Shown here piece by piece: positions 29,116 to 38,355 of a stretch of 64,000 nucleotides of DNA (its first letter is position 1; each line of letters starts with the position of its first letter). The stretch lies in contig NZ_CP013659.2 in assembly GCF_001465795.2 (NCBI RefSeq), forward strand, positions 682,001 to 746,000. Direction: 5' to 3'. The position numbers and the translations under genes were made by a program. This DNA comes from Planococcus rifietoensis. GTDB lineage: Bacteria > Bacillota > Bacilli > Bacillales_A > Planococcaceae. Under the pieces are notes generated by a model that was given only the letters and a program-made list of their open reading frames with translations, was not told the DNA's origin and did no database searches.

Positions 29116-30338
29116 TGAGCTTTCAGGACAAGTTAGCGCAATATGCGGAATTGACTGTCCGTGTCGGCGTCAACATCCAGCCGGGGCAGGAGCTATTGAT
29201 TGCGACGACGACGGATACCGTGGAATTCACGCGTTTGGTCGTTGAAAAAGCCTACGAAGCCGGGGCTAAGCAAGTCCATGTCGCGTTTTCGGACCCGTCA
29301 GTTATACGGACGCATTACGAATTGGCACCGGACGCCGCGTTTCATGAATTTCCGGATTGGGTCGTCAAACAGCGCGACGCTATCATCGACCATAAAGGCG
29401 CATTCTTGTGGATCGATGCGGAAGACCCGGATTTGCTTACAGGTATTCCGGCAAAACGCCTAAGCGATGCTCAAAAATCCGCTGGAAAGGCATTGGAACG
29501 CTATCGCCAGGCTGTCGGATCCGATAAGATCGCTTGGTCGATCGTTGCGATCCCCTCTGAAAAATGGGCGCAAAAAGTGTTCCCGGACGAACAGGATCGA
29601 ATGGCCGCTCTGTGGCAAGCGATTTTCCAGACCGTGCGCATCGGAGACGGTGACGCAGTCGCATTGTGGCAGGAGCATATCGCCAACTTGGAACGGCGGG
29701 CGGCCGCATTGAACGAACGGCGCTACCGGAAATTGCATTACCGTGCGCCAGGAACCGATTTGACGATCGGTTTGCCAGATGGCCATATTTGGATGAGCGG
29801 CGCTTCCCGCACGCCGGACCAAGTGCCGTTCATCGCCAATATGCCGACTGAAGAAGTATATACCGTGCCGGCCAAACTGGAAGTCGAAGGCACCGTGCGC
29901 AATACGAAGCCGCTCGTTTACCAAGGCAATATCATCGATGGCTTCACGTTGCGCTTCGAAAACGGCCGTATCACACAAGCGCGAGCGGAAATCGGCCAGG
30001 AACTATTGGATGAATTGCTTTTAGCCGACGAAGGCGCAGCATATCTTGGGGAAGTAGCACTTGTGCCGGTTGAATCGCCGATTTCGGCTTCCGGCATTTT
30101 GTTCTACAATACCCTATTCGATGAAAATGCATCGAATCATTTGGCAATCGGCGATTCCTACCCGACTTGCCTCGAAGGCGGAAAAGACTTGGAACGCGAT
30201 CAATTAAAGGATTACGGATTGAATACATCGATCGTCCATGAAGATTTCATGATCGGTTCGAGCGAGATGGACATCGACGGCATTACAGAAGACGGCAAGA
30301 CCGAAGCGATTTTCCGAAAAGGAAATTGGGCATTCTAA
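29112..30338 (+). CDS. ampS: M29 family aminopeptidase (AmpS type)
   Basis: A 408-residue metallo-aminopeptidase of the thermophilic aminopeptidase family, removing N-terminal amino acids from peptides in the cytoplasm. The metal ligands lie in NMPTEEVYTVP (Glu), LGEVALVP (Glu), NASNHLAIG (His), and HEDFMIG (His and Asp). ATGATG starts overlap the helicase stop. A paralog of the same length is encoded at 40670-41902 on the other strand; the two share the order and spacing of these motifs. Confidence 0.93.
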   Translation: MMSFQDKLAQYAELTVRVGVNIQPGQELLIATTTDTVEFTRLVVEKAYEAGAKQVHVAFSDPSVIRTHYELAPDAAFHEFPDWVVKQRDAIIDHKGAFLWIDAEDPDLLTGIPAKRLSDAQKSAGKALERYRQAVGSDKIAWSIVAIPSEKWAQKVFPDEQDRMAALWQAIFQTVRIGDGDAVALWQEHIANLERRAAALNERRYRKLHYRAPGTDLTIGLPDGHIWMSGASRTPDQVPFIANMPTEEVYTVPAKLEVEGTVRNTKPLVYQGNIIDGFTLRFENGRITQARAEIGQELLDELLLADEGAAYLGEVALVPVESPISASGILFYNTLFDENASNHLAIGDSYPTCLEGGKDLERDQLKDYGLNTSIVHEDFMIGSSEMDIDGITEDGKTEAIFRKGNWAF

Positions 30339-30350
30339 CGAGGTGAGCAT

Positions 30351-31286
30351 ATGAAAAAGACGATGATTGCAATGGCGGCGGGAATGATGCTAGTGGCAGC
30401 AGGGAACCCGGCGTCTGCGGAGCCGCAAATTCCTGCCGCTTATGTGGCGATCGGCGATTCACTGGCGGCAGGCCAGACGCCGAACCGGTCAATCGACAGC
30501 GGTTATACAGATTTGATTGCGCAGGAATTGACGCGCAACCAGCCGCTGGCGTTCTATTCAAAAGACTTGGCGTTTCCTGGATTCACCACAGGAGATGTCC
30601 TGGAAAGCATCGAGTCGGATGAAGCAAAAGAGCTGCTGGGCCAGGCGAACATCATCACGGTGTCTGCCGGAGCGAATGATTTGCTGCGCCTCGTGCAAGC
30701 GAATGCCGCTGAAGGGGCGTTGAGCTTTGAAGAGATCCAAGCGGATTACGCGCTGAATGCGGCGCGTGAAAACGTCGAAACAATTCTTTCTGAACTGGAG
30801 GAGCTTGCGCCGACAGCGGATATCTATATAATGGGCTATTATTTTGCATACCCGCATGCCCGTGACAGCCAAAAACAAGGCACGGCTGGGCAATTGGAAC
30901 AATTAAACGACATCCTCAAGCAGGAAGCAGAACAGGCGGGCGCGACATTTGTCGATGTAGCCGACCGTTTCGGTGAGGATGCCGTGGAACTCGTCCCGAA
31001 TTCCGGAGACGTCCATCCGAACGTAGATGGCTATCAGGAGATGGCGAATGCATTCTTCGAGCAATACGGCGAAGGGTTTAAAGTGGAAGATGCAGAACTT
31101 CCGGAACCGGCGCCTGTAACGTTCGAAGAAATCCAGCAAATGCAAGAACAGGAAGAGCCGTCAGGTGAAGCGGATGAAGAAGAAGCCGATTCGGAAGATG
31201 TTTCTAGTGACGATTCTGCCACCAAGCCTTCTGAAGGCAAGGATCTGGATTATTTAGCGATTCGCCAGGCATTGCCGCTCATTTAA
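30351..31286 (+). CDS. Secreted SGNH/GDSL lipase-esterase
   Basis: A 311-residue exported hydrolase. It has a signal peptide with a probable cleavage site after NPASA (residue 23), then block I AIGDSLAAG (nucleophile Ser), block III SAGANDL (oxyanion Asn) and the catalytic Asp-His pair in DVHPNVDGY. After the catalytic domain (to about residue 245) comes an acidic Glu/Ser-rich tail to about 295. It resembles the YpmR-type GDSL proteins of Bacillales. It lies 12 bases downstream of the peptidase gene with a GAGGTG site. Confidence 0.9.
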   Translation: MKKTMIAMAAGMMLVAAGNPASAEPQIPAAYVAIGDSLAAGQTPNRSIDSGYTDLIAQELTRNQPLAFYSKDLAFPGFTTGDVLESIESDEAKELLGQANIITVSAGANDLLRLVQANAAEGALSFEEIQADYALNAARENVETILSELEELAPTADIYIMGYYFAYPHARDSQKQGTAGQLEQLNDILKQEAEQAGATFVDVADRFGEDAVELVPNSGDVHPNVDGYQEMANAFFEQYGEGFKVEDAELPEPAPVTFEEIQQMQEQEEPSGEADEEEADSEDVSSDDSATKPSEGKDLDYLAIRQALPLI

Positions 31287-31302
31287 AAAACTTAAGCAAT
31301 AT

Positions 31303-31342
31303 AAAAAGGCCGGAGAAAATGATTCATTTTCTCCGGCCTTTT
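31303..31342. terminator. Terminator after GDSL gene, bidirectional
   Basis: An almost perfect 19-bp palindrome (aaaaggccgg ... ccggcctttt) with A and T runs. It also lies just after the stop of the small minus-strand gene at 31348. Confidence 0.94.
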
Positions 31343-31347
31343 ATTGT

Positions 31348-31497
31348 TCAGCGGCTTTTTCGTGAGTCGCTGCGGTTACGTGCATCATTTTCATTGTTTG
31401 CGTTGTTCTTCTTGCGGTTGTTCATCACTTTGCGGATGATTGGGTATGCAATCGGTCCGTATTTAATCGCAGATCTGACAAGTCTTCCAATAGCCAT
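31348..31497 (-). CDS. Small basic protein of unknown function, 49 residues
   Basis: This short gene starts MAIGRLVRSAIKYGPIAYPII and ends in a very polar tail rich in Asn, Arg and Lys. The first 25 residues could form a short amphipathic or membrane-associated helix. GGAG lies nine bases before the ATG and a shared terminator lies directly after the stop, which supports a real gene. I recall similar small proteins in Bacillales but know no function. Confidence 0.7.
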   Translation of the reverse strand: MAIGRLVRSAIKYGPIAYPIIRKVMNNRKKNNANNENDARNRSDSRKSR

Positions 31498-31561
31498 ATT
31501 TATCGCTCCATTCATTTTTTCGTATTGAGGTTTATTAGAGTTTTCCCGGTTTCAGCCTTTT

Positions 31562-32662
31562 TTAAACCTCTGTCGGGGCGATGGCGTGTGCGATCAGAAT
31601 ATCCTTATAGGAATGGACGCTTGAAATCGAGACGTATTCCGCATTGCCATGCCAGTCGTCTCCACTCGGCCCGAACTCGATGGCGCCTTGCCCGCCGATT
31701 TTCTCGGCGTAATAACGGGTATCGGCAGCACCGTGCTGGCCGAACAGCACCGGCTGTTCCGAAAGCGTCGATTCGACGGCCTTCATCAAGGTCTGGATAT
31801 ACGGATGGTCGTCCGTCGTCGTCAAGGCAGGGGTCGAGCCGCTCGCTTTGTATTCCATATCGACACCGAGCGTGTTGGCCAGCTGTTCCATTTGGCGGAC
31901 GATCTCATCCTTGTCCTGTCCCGGCATGAAGCGGATATCGTAGGACATCTTGCAGATTTCAGGCACGACATTATAACGATCGCCTGCATTGATGATCGGC
32001 AAGTTGACGGAAGGCTGCTCATAGTATTCCGTCGATTCTTTGCGGAACGGCAAATCGTTCATGCCGGCATGGAATTTCATCGCCGATTCGATGGCGTTAA
32101 TGCCTTCCCATGGGCGCGATCCGTGAGCCGGTTTGCCTTTGAATGTCAAATCCATTCTCAGGATGCCTTTCGATTGCAAGCCGATCTTCAAATGGGTCGG
32201 TTCACCGCAAATGACGAAGTCGCCGTAATGGCCTTGGTCGACGAGCCATTTCGAAGTATTGCGTCCGCCAATCTCTTCATCGGTGACAATGTGCAAATGC
32301 ACTTCACGCGGCAATGCAGAAGCGTCGAGTTCGACAAATGCCTGCATCATCGCAGCAACCCCGGCTTTCATGTCTGCCGACCCGCGGCCATATAGTTTAT
32401 CGCCTTCTTCGATTGGGGAAAATTGCTCTTTATGCCCGGGCACGACGTCGACATGGCCGTTCCAGATGATCTTTTCGGCGCCTTGCCCTTTAACTGCTGT
32501 CAGCATGAGGTAGCCGTCGTTATCGTGTACTTCGACTTCTTCGCCTTTCGCCTTTAGCCAGGCAGAGCAGAACATCAGCGCTTCGTTCGCTCCTTCTTTC
32601 GTATCGCTTTCGATTTTGATCAAATCCTTCAATAAATCAATCATTGATCCGGCAGTTTTCAA
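31562..32662 (-). CDS. M20 family metallopeptidase (ArgE/DapE/ACY1 type)
   Basis: A zinc hydrolase of about 366 residues that cleaves N-acyl amino acids or dipeptides. Metal and catalytic motifs: WNGHVDVVPG, LYGRGSADMKAG, TDEEIGG, CGEPTH and the late GQHGAADTR. The dimerisation lid lies around GKPAHGSRPWEG. TTG at 32662 is four bases after GGAGG and I take it as the start; ATG at 32644 (MIDLLKDL) also fits homologs but has no ribosome binding site. The gene faces the riboswitch region divergently. The substrate is uncertain. Confidence 0.88.
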   Translation of the reverse strand: MKTAGSMIDLLKDLIKIESDTKEGANEALMFCSAWLKAKGEEVEVHDNDGYLMLTAVKGQGAEKIIWNGHVDVVPGHKEQFSPIEEGDKLYGRGSADMKAGVAAMMQAFVELDASALPREVHLHIVTDEEIGGRNTSKWLVDQGHYGDFVICGEPTHLKIGLQSKGILRMDLTFKGKPAHGSRPWEGINAIESAMKFHAGMNDLPFRKESTEYYEQPSVNLPIINAGDRYNVVPEICKMSYDIRFMPGQDKDEIVRQMEQLANTLGVDMEYKASGSTPALTTTDDHPYIQTLMKAVESTLSEQPVLFGQHGAADTRYYAEKIGGQGAIEFGPSGDDWHGNAEYVSISSVHSYKDILIAHAIAPTEV

Positions 32663-32731
32663 ACTGCCTCCACCACCTTCCACAAAGTTTGCTAGTTTCT
32701 ATCTACCCTAATCCGTTTGGCTGAAACGGCC

Positions 32732-32760
32732 TTGCAAGCCAAGTATGCGTTGTGTACAAT
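32732..32760 (+). promoter_or_regulatory. SigA promoter of thiT
   Basis: TTGCAA (32732-32737) and TACAAT (32755-32760) are separated by exactly 17 bases. Transcription would start near 32767, about 20 bases before the aptamer. Confidence 0.75.
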
Positions 32761-32788
32761 ACACATAATAGCGGAATAATTGTATACA

Positions 32789-32871
32789 CCACAAGGGGAG
32801 CTTTGGCTGAGAGTGAACGAGTAAGTTCTTACCCTTCGAACCTGTAAGTTAACACTTGCGCAGGGATGTGG
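32789..32871 (+). promoter_or_regulatory. TPP riboswitch (THI element)
   Basis: The conserved THI-box sequences are present in order: GGGGAGC, CTGAGAG, ACCCTTCGAACCTG, and GCGCAGGGATGTGG. The closing helix P1 is ccaca/tgtgg. A strong terminator at 32890 follows, so thiamine pyrophosphate binding should stop transcription before thiT. Confidence 0.96.
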
Positions 32872-32889
32872 ATGGAAAACCGGCCCAAG

Positions 32890-32921
32890 CGGCGCCAGGA
32901 TCTGTCCTGGCGCCGTTTTTT
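32890..32921 (+). terminator. Riboswitch-controlled terminator upstream of thiT
   Basis: The 11-bp perfect stem cggcgccagga/tcctggcgccg has a 4-base loop and a T run. It is the expression platform of the TPP riboswitch. Confidence 0.93.
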
Positions 32922-32981
32922 ATATGGTTTTTTAAAAACGGCCCTTCTGGTGATGTGCAAATCCAAAAGGAGGCAGTTTGA

Positions 32982-33557
32982 ATGAGGAATAAACGTGTAT
33001 TGTTAATGGTCGAAATTGCGATTTTTGCAGCTCTCGGCTTTGTATTGGATTTTATCGCCTTTCGCATGCCGCAAGGGGGATCGGTCAGCCTGGTCATGAT
33101 CCCGATCGTGCTGATGGCATTCCGCAGGGGCATCGGAGCGGGTGTCATCACGGGCCTTTTAGTCGGCTTGCTGCAAATTGTCACGGGCTTTATCTCGGTA
33201 GCGCCGCTGTCGTTCGGCTTTGTGGTCATGCAAGTCATTTTGGATTATTTGCTGGCATATGGCGTCGTCGGTTTGGCCGGTATGATGCGCGGCCGTTACT
33301 TGGAAGCCGTGCGTGCGAGAAAGACCGGAAAAGTCATTGCCATGGTCGCACTTGGCGTATTGATTGGGTCATTTCTCCGTTATGTGATCCACGTCATTAC
33401 GGGGATCCTATTCTTCGGCATGTTTGCGGAAGGCAATGTCTTCGTCTATTCAGCAGTCTATAACGCTACTTATATGATTCCCGTTGCGATCGTCGCAGCG
33501 ATTGTTTGCTCTTTGTTGTTCATTACAGCGCCGCGTTTGACGCAGCCGGATTCATGA
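32982..33557 (+). CDS. thiT: Thiamine ECF transporter S component
   Basis: The membrane protein that captures thiamine for the shared energy-coupling-factor transporter. At 191 residues it has six predicted helices. The start VLLMVEIAIFAALGFVLDF, GGSVSLVMIPI and the C-terminal YNATYMIPVAI contain the conserved thiamine-site residues of the family. The preceding TPP riboswitch confirms the substrate. AAAGGAGG precedes the ATG. The energising EcfA/A'/T genes are not in this window. Confidence 0.96.
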   Translation: MRNKRVLLMVEIAIFAALGFVLDFIAFRMPQGGSVSLVMIPIVLMAFRRGIGAGVITGLLVGLLQIVTGFISVAPLSFGFVVMQVILDYLLAYGVVGLAGMMRGRYLEAVRARKTGKVIAMVALGVLIGSFLRYVIHVITGILFFGMFAEGNVFVYSAVYNATYMIPVAIVAAIVCSLLFITAPRLTQPDS

Positions 33558-33559
33558 TC

Positions 33560-33589
33560 AAAAAACCGCCTATCGCTAGGCGGTTTTTT
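33560..33589. terminator. Terminator after thiT
   Basis: The perfect stem aaaaaaccgccta/taggcggtttttt has a 4-base loop. Confidence 0.95.
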
Positions 33590-33676
33590 GATGGATAAAG
33601 AAAATAATGAATGCTGTTTATTGGTTATTTATGGGAAATCATCGGAAGGTAGGAGAGGCGAGAGCGGCTTATTCTA

Positions 33677-33685
33677 TGTTATAAT
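33677..33685 (+). promoter_or_regulatory. Extended -10 promoter of map
   Basis: TGtTATAAT lies 33 bases before the start of the methionine aminopeptidase gene. No -35 is evident. Confidence 0.6.
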
Positions 33686-33718
33686 GTCCAAATAGAATAG
33701 TTTGAAAGAAGGGTCAGT

Positions 33719-34471
33719 ATGATAGCGACTAATGAAAAAGATATTGAAGGTTTGAAAAAAGCCGGACAAATGGTGGCAGAAATCCGCGAAACGATGAAAG
33801 CAGCCGTGAAGCCGGGCATTACGACGAAAGAACTCGATGAACTGGGCGGCCGCCTGTTCAAAGAATGGGGCGGCGTTTCTGCCCCGAAATCGGAATATGA
33901 TTTCCCGGGCTATACATGCATCAGCGTTAACGAAGAAGTGGCGCACGGAATTCCTGGTAAGCGTGTCATCAACGATGGCGACATCGTCAATATTGATGTG
34001 TCTGGATCATACGGGGAGTATTTCGCGGATACGGGCATTTCATTCGTGGTCGGAGAAGGGCACGAAGCGAAAGAAAAACTTTGCCAAGCGGCAGAATCCG
34101 CATTCGAACGTGCCATGATGAAAGTGAAAGCCGGCGCCAAACTGAATCAGATCGGCAAGGCAGTCGAACGCGAAGCGAAAGACCAAGGCTTGTTCGTCAT
34201 CAAGAACCTGACAGGTCATGGCGTTGGAAAATCGCTTCACGAGGCGCCGCAATATATCCTTAATTATTACGATGCGTGGGAAACGACGATCTTGAAAGAA
34301 GGCATGGTGCTTGCAGTCGAACCGTTTATTTCCCAAAAGGCTGAGCATATCATCGAATCAGGGGACGGCTGGACCTTTATCACACCGGACCAATCGCTCG
34401 TCGCACAGATCGAACATACCGTACTCGTCACAAAAGGCGAACCGATTTTGTTGACGAAACTCGAAAAATAA
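33719..34471 (+). CDS. map: Type I methionine aminopeptidase
   Basis: A 250-residue enzyme that removes the initiator methionine from new proteins. The five metal ligands lie in NIDVSGSYGEYFADTG (two Asp), GHGVGKSLHE (His), AVEPF (Glu) and QIEHT (Glu). It is the YflG-like second map of Bacillales rather than the one in the ribosomal protein operon, judged by isolation from secY and adk. It has its own promoter and terminator. Confidence 0.94.
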   Translation: MIATNEKDIEGLKKAGQMVAEIRETMKAAVKPGITTKELDELGGRLFKEWGGVSAPKSEYDFPGYTCISVNEEVAHGIPGKRVINDGDIVNIDVSGSYGEYFADTGISFVVGEGHEAKEKLCQAAESAFERAMMKVKAGAKLNQIGKAVEREAKDQGLFVIKNLTGHGVGKSLHEAPQYILNYYDAWETTILKEGMVLAVEPFISQKAEHIIESGDGWTFITPDQSLVAQIEHTVLVTKGEPILLTKLEK

Positions 34472-34483
34472 AATCAACGAATA

Positions 34484-34519
34484 TAAAAAAACAACCATCA
34501 GCCGATGGTTGTTTTTTTA
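34484..34519. terminator. Bidirectional terminator between map and the TspO-like gene
   Basis: The arms aaaaacaaccatc and gatggttgttttt have A and T runs on both sides. The minus-strand stop at 34517 touches it. Confidence 0.92.
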
Positions 34520-35257
34520 TGGTGTCATACCTGTTTTTGCCGGCTTCTTCTTAATCAAAAGAATGCCGGTCAGTAAGACTCCGCTTAAGAATAAAGCTGC
34601 CGTGCTGACCAATAGTTCATCCATGCCGTGGCGTACGGCAATCGCGACGAACGCCCAGATAAAGACCAAAGTCAGCGGGATATCCGAATGGTGGAAACGT
34701 ATGTGAAGCGCCAATGCGGTCGCCACGGTCAGCATGATGACCGTCCATAATTGATCGCTCAGCCCCCAGCCGCTCCAGCTGTAGAAAGTCAGGACATAGC
34801 TAATATTAGCGATGGTCGCGACACTGATCCAGCCCAGATTGACAGAGACCGGCAAACGTTCTGTAAAGCCCCGTTCGCCGTTTCCGTATTCCAAGTACAA
34901 AGCGATCAGCGACAATAGATAGGCAATCATTGCAGCGATCGACCAAATAAAGAACTCATAATGCCAGCAAAGCAGCCAGGCGATATTGAAAACAGCGCTC
35001 AAGATGAAATACAATGACACTTTTGCTGAAGGGTGCACTCCTTTTTTCAAGCGCAGCCAAAAGCCGATGATCCAGATAGCCAATAAAATATATATAACGG
35101 ACCAGATGGAAAATGCATAACCGGCCGGCGTAAAGAGGACCGGCACACGGTCGGAGATTTCACCGGTAGTCTGACCGTTGATCGGCAAAATATTCGCCAA
35201 GGCATTCATGGTGACGACGGCGATAAATGCCAGCGTCATCAGCAGTACGCGAATCAT
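34517..35257 (-). CDS. Tryptophan-rich TspO/MBR-like membrane protein
   Basis: A 246-residue integral membrane protein with six to seven helices. The region LPINGQTTGEISDRVPVLFTP followed by AGYAFSIWSVIYILLA is the pattern of the long TspO/MBR-related proteins annotated as tryptophan-rich sensory proteins. It contains many Trp residues in the middle helices (IAWLLCWHYEFFIWS). Ligand and role are unknown; the family binds porphyrins or lipids in other bacteria. ATG at 35257 has GAGGAGGG upstream. Confidence 0.82.
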   Translation of the reverse strand: MIRVLLMTLAFIAVVTMNALANILPINGQTTGEISDRVPVLFTPAGYAFSIWSVIYILLAIWIIGFWLRLKKGVHPSAKVSLYFILSAVFNIAWLLCWHYEFFIWSIAAMIAYLLSLIALYLEYGNGERGFTERLPVSVNLGWISVATIANISYVLTFYSWSGWGLSDQLWTVIMLTVATALALHIRFHHSDIPLTLVFIWAFVAIAVRHGMDELLVSTAALFLSGVLLTGILLIKKKPAKTGMTP

Positions 35258-35443
35258 ATGAAATCCCTCCTCAAATATCAGTATAAACTCGCCAGCCCGC
35301 ACGACCAACAAGAAAGTGCAGGAAGTTTTTGAAAAATGGCGATATCGTGAAATGTACCAGGCAGTCGTCGTTCCCGTTCCTTGAAGGGAGATGTTATACT
35401 TATTAATGTATTTTGAAAATTCGTGACTGCAGGGGGAAAAAAG

Positions 35444-37243
35444 ATGACGAATACGTATCCGGAAGTCTGGGAGCTCGATAGTTTATTTTCAGGGGGAAGC
35501 GATTCAGCTGAGTTGAGAACGCATCTGGACGCGACAGGCAAAAAACTGGCCGATTTTGAACAAACTGCTGCTACATTTGACGTGCCAAACCGAAGAGCCG
35601 ACGCGCAGCTAGTAGCGGCGTTCTTGGAACAGACCAGTGATGTATCGGTGGACCTCCGCCAAGCCGGGGCGTTTATCGGCTGCTTGATGGCGCAAAACAC
35701 CGAAGACAAAAAAGCGGCATTGCTGCAAAGTGAACACGCATTGCTGCGGTCGCGTTTCCAAAGTGCTTTCTTGAAATTCAAGCAGGCCCTAATGGAGGCG
35801 GATCCGAATCTCTGGTCAGATCTGCTTTCGACTGAAGACTTGAAGGAATTTGCCTTCATTTTGGACGAATGGCGCAAAGAAGCGAAACGGCTATTATCTG
35901 AACAAGAGGAAGGGCTCATTACATCGCTCGGCATCGATGGCTATCACGCGTGGAGCGAATTATACGATTTGCTGATCGCTTCCGTATCGGTCCAAGTGGA
36001 AGTCGATGGGGAAGATAAGACCTTGTCTGTTGGGCAGGCAAATAATTTGAGCTCCCACCGAGATGCAAGCGTACGGAAGGAAGCTTACGACAAGCTGGAA
36101 GCGGCATGGGGCGAAAAAGAAGAGCTATTTGCCAAAACCTTGAACTCACTCGCAGGGTTCCGGCTGCAAATGTATAAAAAGCGCGGCGTCGACAATGTGC
36201 TAGAAGAGCCGTTGCAGATGAACCGCATGAAACAGGAAACCTTGGACGTCATGTGGCAAGCCATCAGCGAACATAAACAGCCATTTGCGGATTACTTGGC
36301 GCGCAAGGCGCAACTGCTCGGTAAAGAAAAGCTCGCCTGGTACGATGTCGACGCGCCGGTCGTGGAAAACTCCCAGTCGTTCGACTACGAACAAGGGTCG
36401 GAGTTCATCATCCGCCATTTCGGGAAATTCGGCCCGGAATTGGAGAAATTCTCCCGCCACGCGCTGGAAAACGGCTGGGTGGAAGCGGAAGACCGCGCGC
36501 ATAAGATGCCGGGGGGCTTTTGCACATCGCTTCCGAAAAGCGGCGAATCGCGCATCTTCATGACCTACAGCGGATCGATGTCCAATGTCGCGACATTAGC
36601 CCATGAATTGGGGCATGCCTTCCATACGCATGCGCTGCAACCGATGCATGACTTGAACCGCAGCTATGCGATGAACGTCGCCGAAACGGCGTCGACTTTC
36701 GCGGAAATGATCGTAGCCGACGCAGCGGTCAAGAATGCTGTGACCAAAGAAGAGAAAATCTCGTTGCTGGAAGACAAGATCCAGCGCAGCGTGGCGTTTT
36801 TCATGAACATCCATGCCCGCTTCCTGTTCGAGACTAGATTCTATGAAGAACGCAAGAATGGCGTAGTTCCGGCAAGCCGCTTGAACGAATTGATGGAACA
36901 GGCCCAAAAGGAAGCGTTTGCCGGCAGTTTATCGGAAGGGCATCCACATTTCTGGGCATCGAAATTGCATTTCTATATCACCGATGTGCCGTTCTATAAT
37001 TTCCCGTATACATTCGGTTACTTGTTCTCGCTCAGCGTGTACGCGAAAGCGCTCGAAGAGGGACAAGGGTTCGAAGAGAAATATATGGCCTTGCTCCGTG
37101 ACACAGCGGTCATGAGTACAGAACAATTGGCGATAAAGCATCTCGGAGAAGATATCACCGAAAAAGGGTTCTGGGAAAAAGGCATTGCCTTATGTACAAA
37201 AGATGTTGAGGAATTCATCAAATTGACTGCAGAAGAGGGATAA
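35444..37243 (+). CDS. pepF: M3 family oligoendopeptidase (PepF type)
   Basis: A 599-residue zinc peptidase that degrades cytoplasmic oligopeptides. The zinc motif HELGHAFHTH near residue 387 and the third ligand in NVAETASTFAEM fit clan MA thimet-type peptidases, and FVLDEWRKEAKRLLS-like N-terminal helices form the channel lid. The C-terminal HFYITDVPFYNFPYTFGYLFS is typical of PepF. I chose ATG 35444 after AGGGGGA; a GTG at 35423 opens the frame earlier. A GNAT gene starts one base after its stop, so the two are coupled. Confidence 0.93.
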   Translation: MTNTYPEVWELDSLFSGGSDSAELRTHLDATGKKLADFEQTAATFDVPNRRADAQLVAAFLEQTSDVSVDLRQAGAFIGCLMAQNTEDKKAALLQSEHALLRSRFQSAFLKFKQALMEADPNLWSDLLSTEDLKEFAFILDEWRKEAKRLLSEQEEGLITSLGIDGYHAWSELYDLLIASVSVQVEVDGEDKTLSVGQANNLSSHRDASVRKEAYDKLEAAWGEKEELFAKTLNSLAGFRLQMYKKRGVDNVLEEPLQMNRMKQETLDVMWQAISEHKQPFADYLARKAQLLGKEKLAWYDVDAPVVENSQSFDYEQGSEFIIRHFGKFGPELEKFSRHALENGWVEAEDRAHKMPGGFCTSLPKSGESRIFMTYSGSMSNVATLAHELGHAFHTHALQPMHDLNRSYAMNVAETASTFAEMIVADAAVKNAVTKEEKISLLEDKIQRSVAFFMNIHARFLFETRFYEERKNGVVPASRLNELMEQAQKEAFAGSLSEGHPHFWASKLHFYITDVPFYNFPYTFGYLFSLSVYAKALEEGQGFEEKYMALLRDTAVMSTEQLAIKHLGEDITEKGFWEKGIALCTKDVEEFIKLTAEEG

Positions 37244-37244
37244 G

Positions 37245-37793
37245 ATGAATCTGCTTTTTGAAGGCAAAACCTGTTATCTGCGCACACTCACCGTAGAAGA
37301 TGCTGAAGACATGGTGCGGATCCTGGTGAAAAACCGCGATTATTGGGCGATTTATGAGCCGAGGCATCGCGATAGTTATTTCACGATCGCCGTACAGCGC
37401 GAGAAAATCCGTGAATCGATCTACCAAGCGAGAGAAAACCGGGAATACAGTTTTGGGATTTTCTCACACGACACCAATCAGCTGATTGGTCATATTTCCA
37501 TATACAGCATCAAGCGCTTGCCGTTCCTAAGCGCCTTGGTCGGCTACTCGATGGACGAAGAGTTTATCGGCCGCGGCATTGCGAGTGAAGCGGTCCGCTT
37601 GATCACGGCTTTCGGATTTGAGCAATTGCGCCTCCACCGTGTGGAAGCGTATGTCGCCCCGGATAACATCGGCTCGTTGCGCGTGCTCGAAAAAGCGGGA
37701 TTTGAAAAAGAAGGCTTGCTCAAGCAATTCCTGTTCATCAATGGGGAATGGAAAGACCATTATTATTACGCATTGCTCGAACAGGATTTTTGA
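37245..37793 (+). CDS. GNAT acetyltransferase, RimJ/RimL-like
   Basis: A 182-residue acetyltransferase similar to the ribosomal protein N-terminal acetyltransferases. The acetyl-CoA loop is MDEEFIGRGIASEAVR and the C-terminal segment LRVLEKAGFEKEGLLKQ is a strong RimJ-type marker. It follows pepF with one base between and a weak GAGGGA site, so it depends on pepF translation. The target may be a protein N-terminus or an amino group on a small molecule. Confidence 0.88.
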   Translation: MNLLFEGKTCYLRTLTVEDAEDMVRILVKNRDYWAIYEPRHRDSYFTIAVQREKIRESIYQARENREYSFGIFSHDTNQLIGHISIYSIKRLPFLSALVGYSMDEEFIGRGIASEAVRLITAFGFEQLRLHRVEAYVAPDNIGSLRVLEKAGFEKEGLLKQFLFINGEWKDHYYYALLEQDF

Positions 37794-37872
37794 AAGGGCA
37801 AGGCCGCTTATCTGAGATGGTGGAAGGATATGCGGAGATGGTTTGAAAGATAAAGAAGGGAGAGGGTGCTAT

Positions 37873-38355
37873 ATGGATCCCGAGAAATTATTTGCCTATC
37901 ACCAATGGGCCACTCAAAAGGTTCTGCAATTGGTGGAAGACTCAGGCGAAGAGTATTACACGAGAGCGGGTCAGAATTCATTTCCATCGATCCGGGAAAC
38001 GGTTGCCCATGTCATTGGCGTCGAAAAGATGTGGTTCAAACGGATGAATGGGGTCAAGAGCCCGGAATTTGAACATTTCGATGTCGACACGGTCGAGAAA
38101 GCGAAAAATGCCTTGCTCTTGCTTCATGCGGAGATGGAATTGTATTTCGCCTCACTATCAGAAGAAAGCTGGCAAGAAGAGCTGAATTACCGCAACATGA
38201 AAGGCGACGAGTTTCGCCACAGCCGCGAAGAAATGCTTTTCACTGTCGTCAACCACGCGAGCTACCACCGCGGGCAGATCACTTCTTTATTGCGCCAATT
38301 CGGCAAAGCCGGAATCCCGCTCGATTATATTTATTTCCAAAAAGAAAACCGCTGA
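37873..38355 (+). CDS. DinB family protein
   Basis: A 160-residue four-helix-bundle protein of the DinB/YfiT superfamily. The three metal-binding histidines are in VAHVIGVE and NHASYHRGQ. Members include thiol-dependent enzymes such as those using bacillithiol, and many of unknown activity. ATG at 37873 follows GGGAGAGGG; a TTG at 37843 opens the frame but has no ribosome binding site. The C-terminal codons GAA AAC CGC TGA form the left arm of the terminator hairpin. Confidence 0.88.
   Translation: MDPEKLFAYHQWATQKVLQLVEDSGEEYYTRAGQNSFPSIRETVAHVIGVEKMWFKRMNGVKSPEFEHFDVDTVEKAKNALLLLHAEMELYFASLSEESWQEELNYRNMKGDEFRHSREEMLFTVVNHASYHRGQITSLLRQFGKAGIPLDYIYFQKENR

Noticed and set aside
31649..32395. 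248-codon open frame antisense to the M20 peptidase gene
   Set aside because: The sense frame has all metal-binding motifs, while this frame has none and no ribosome binding site.
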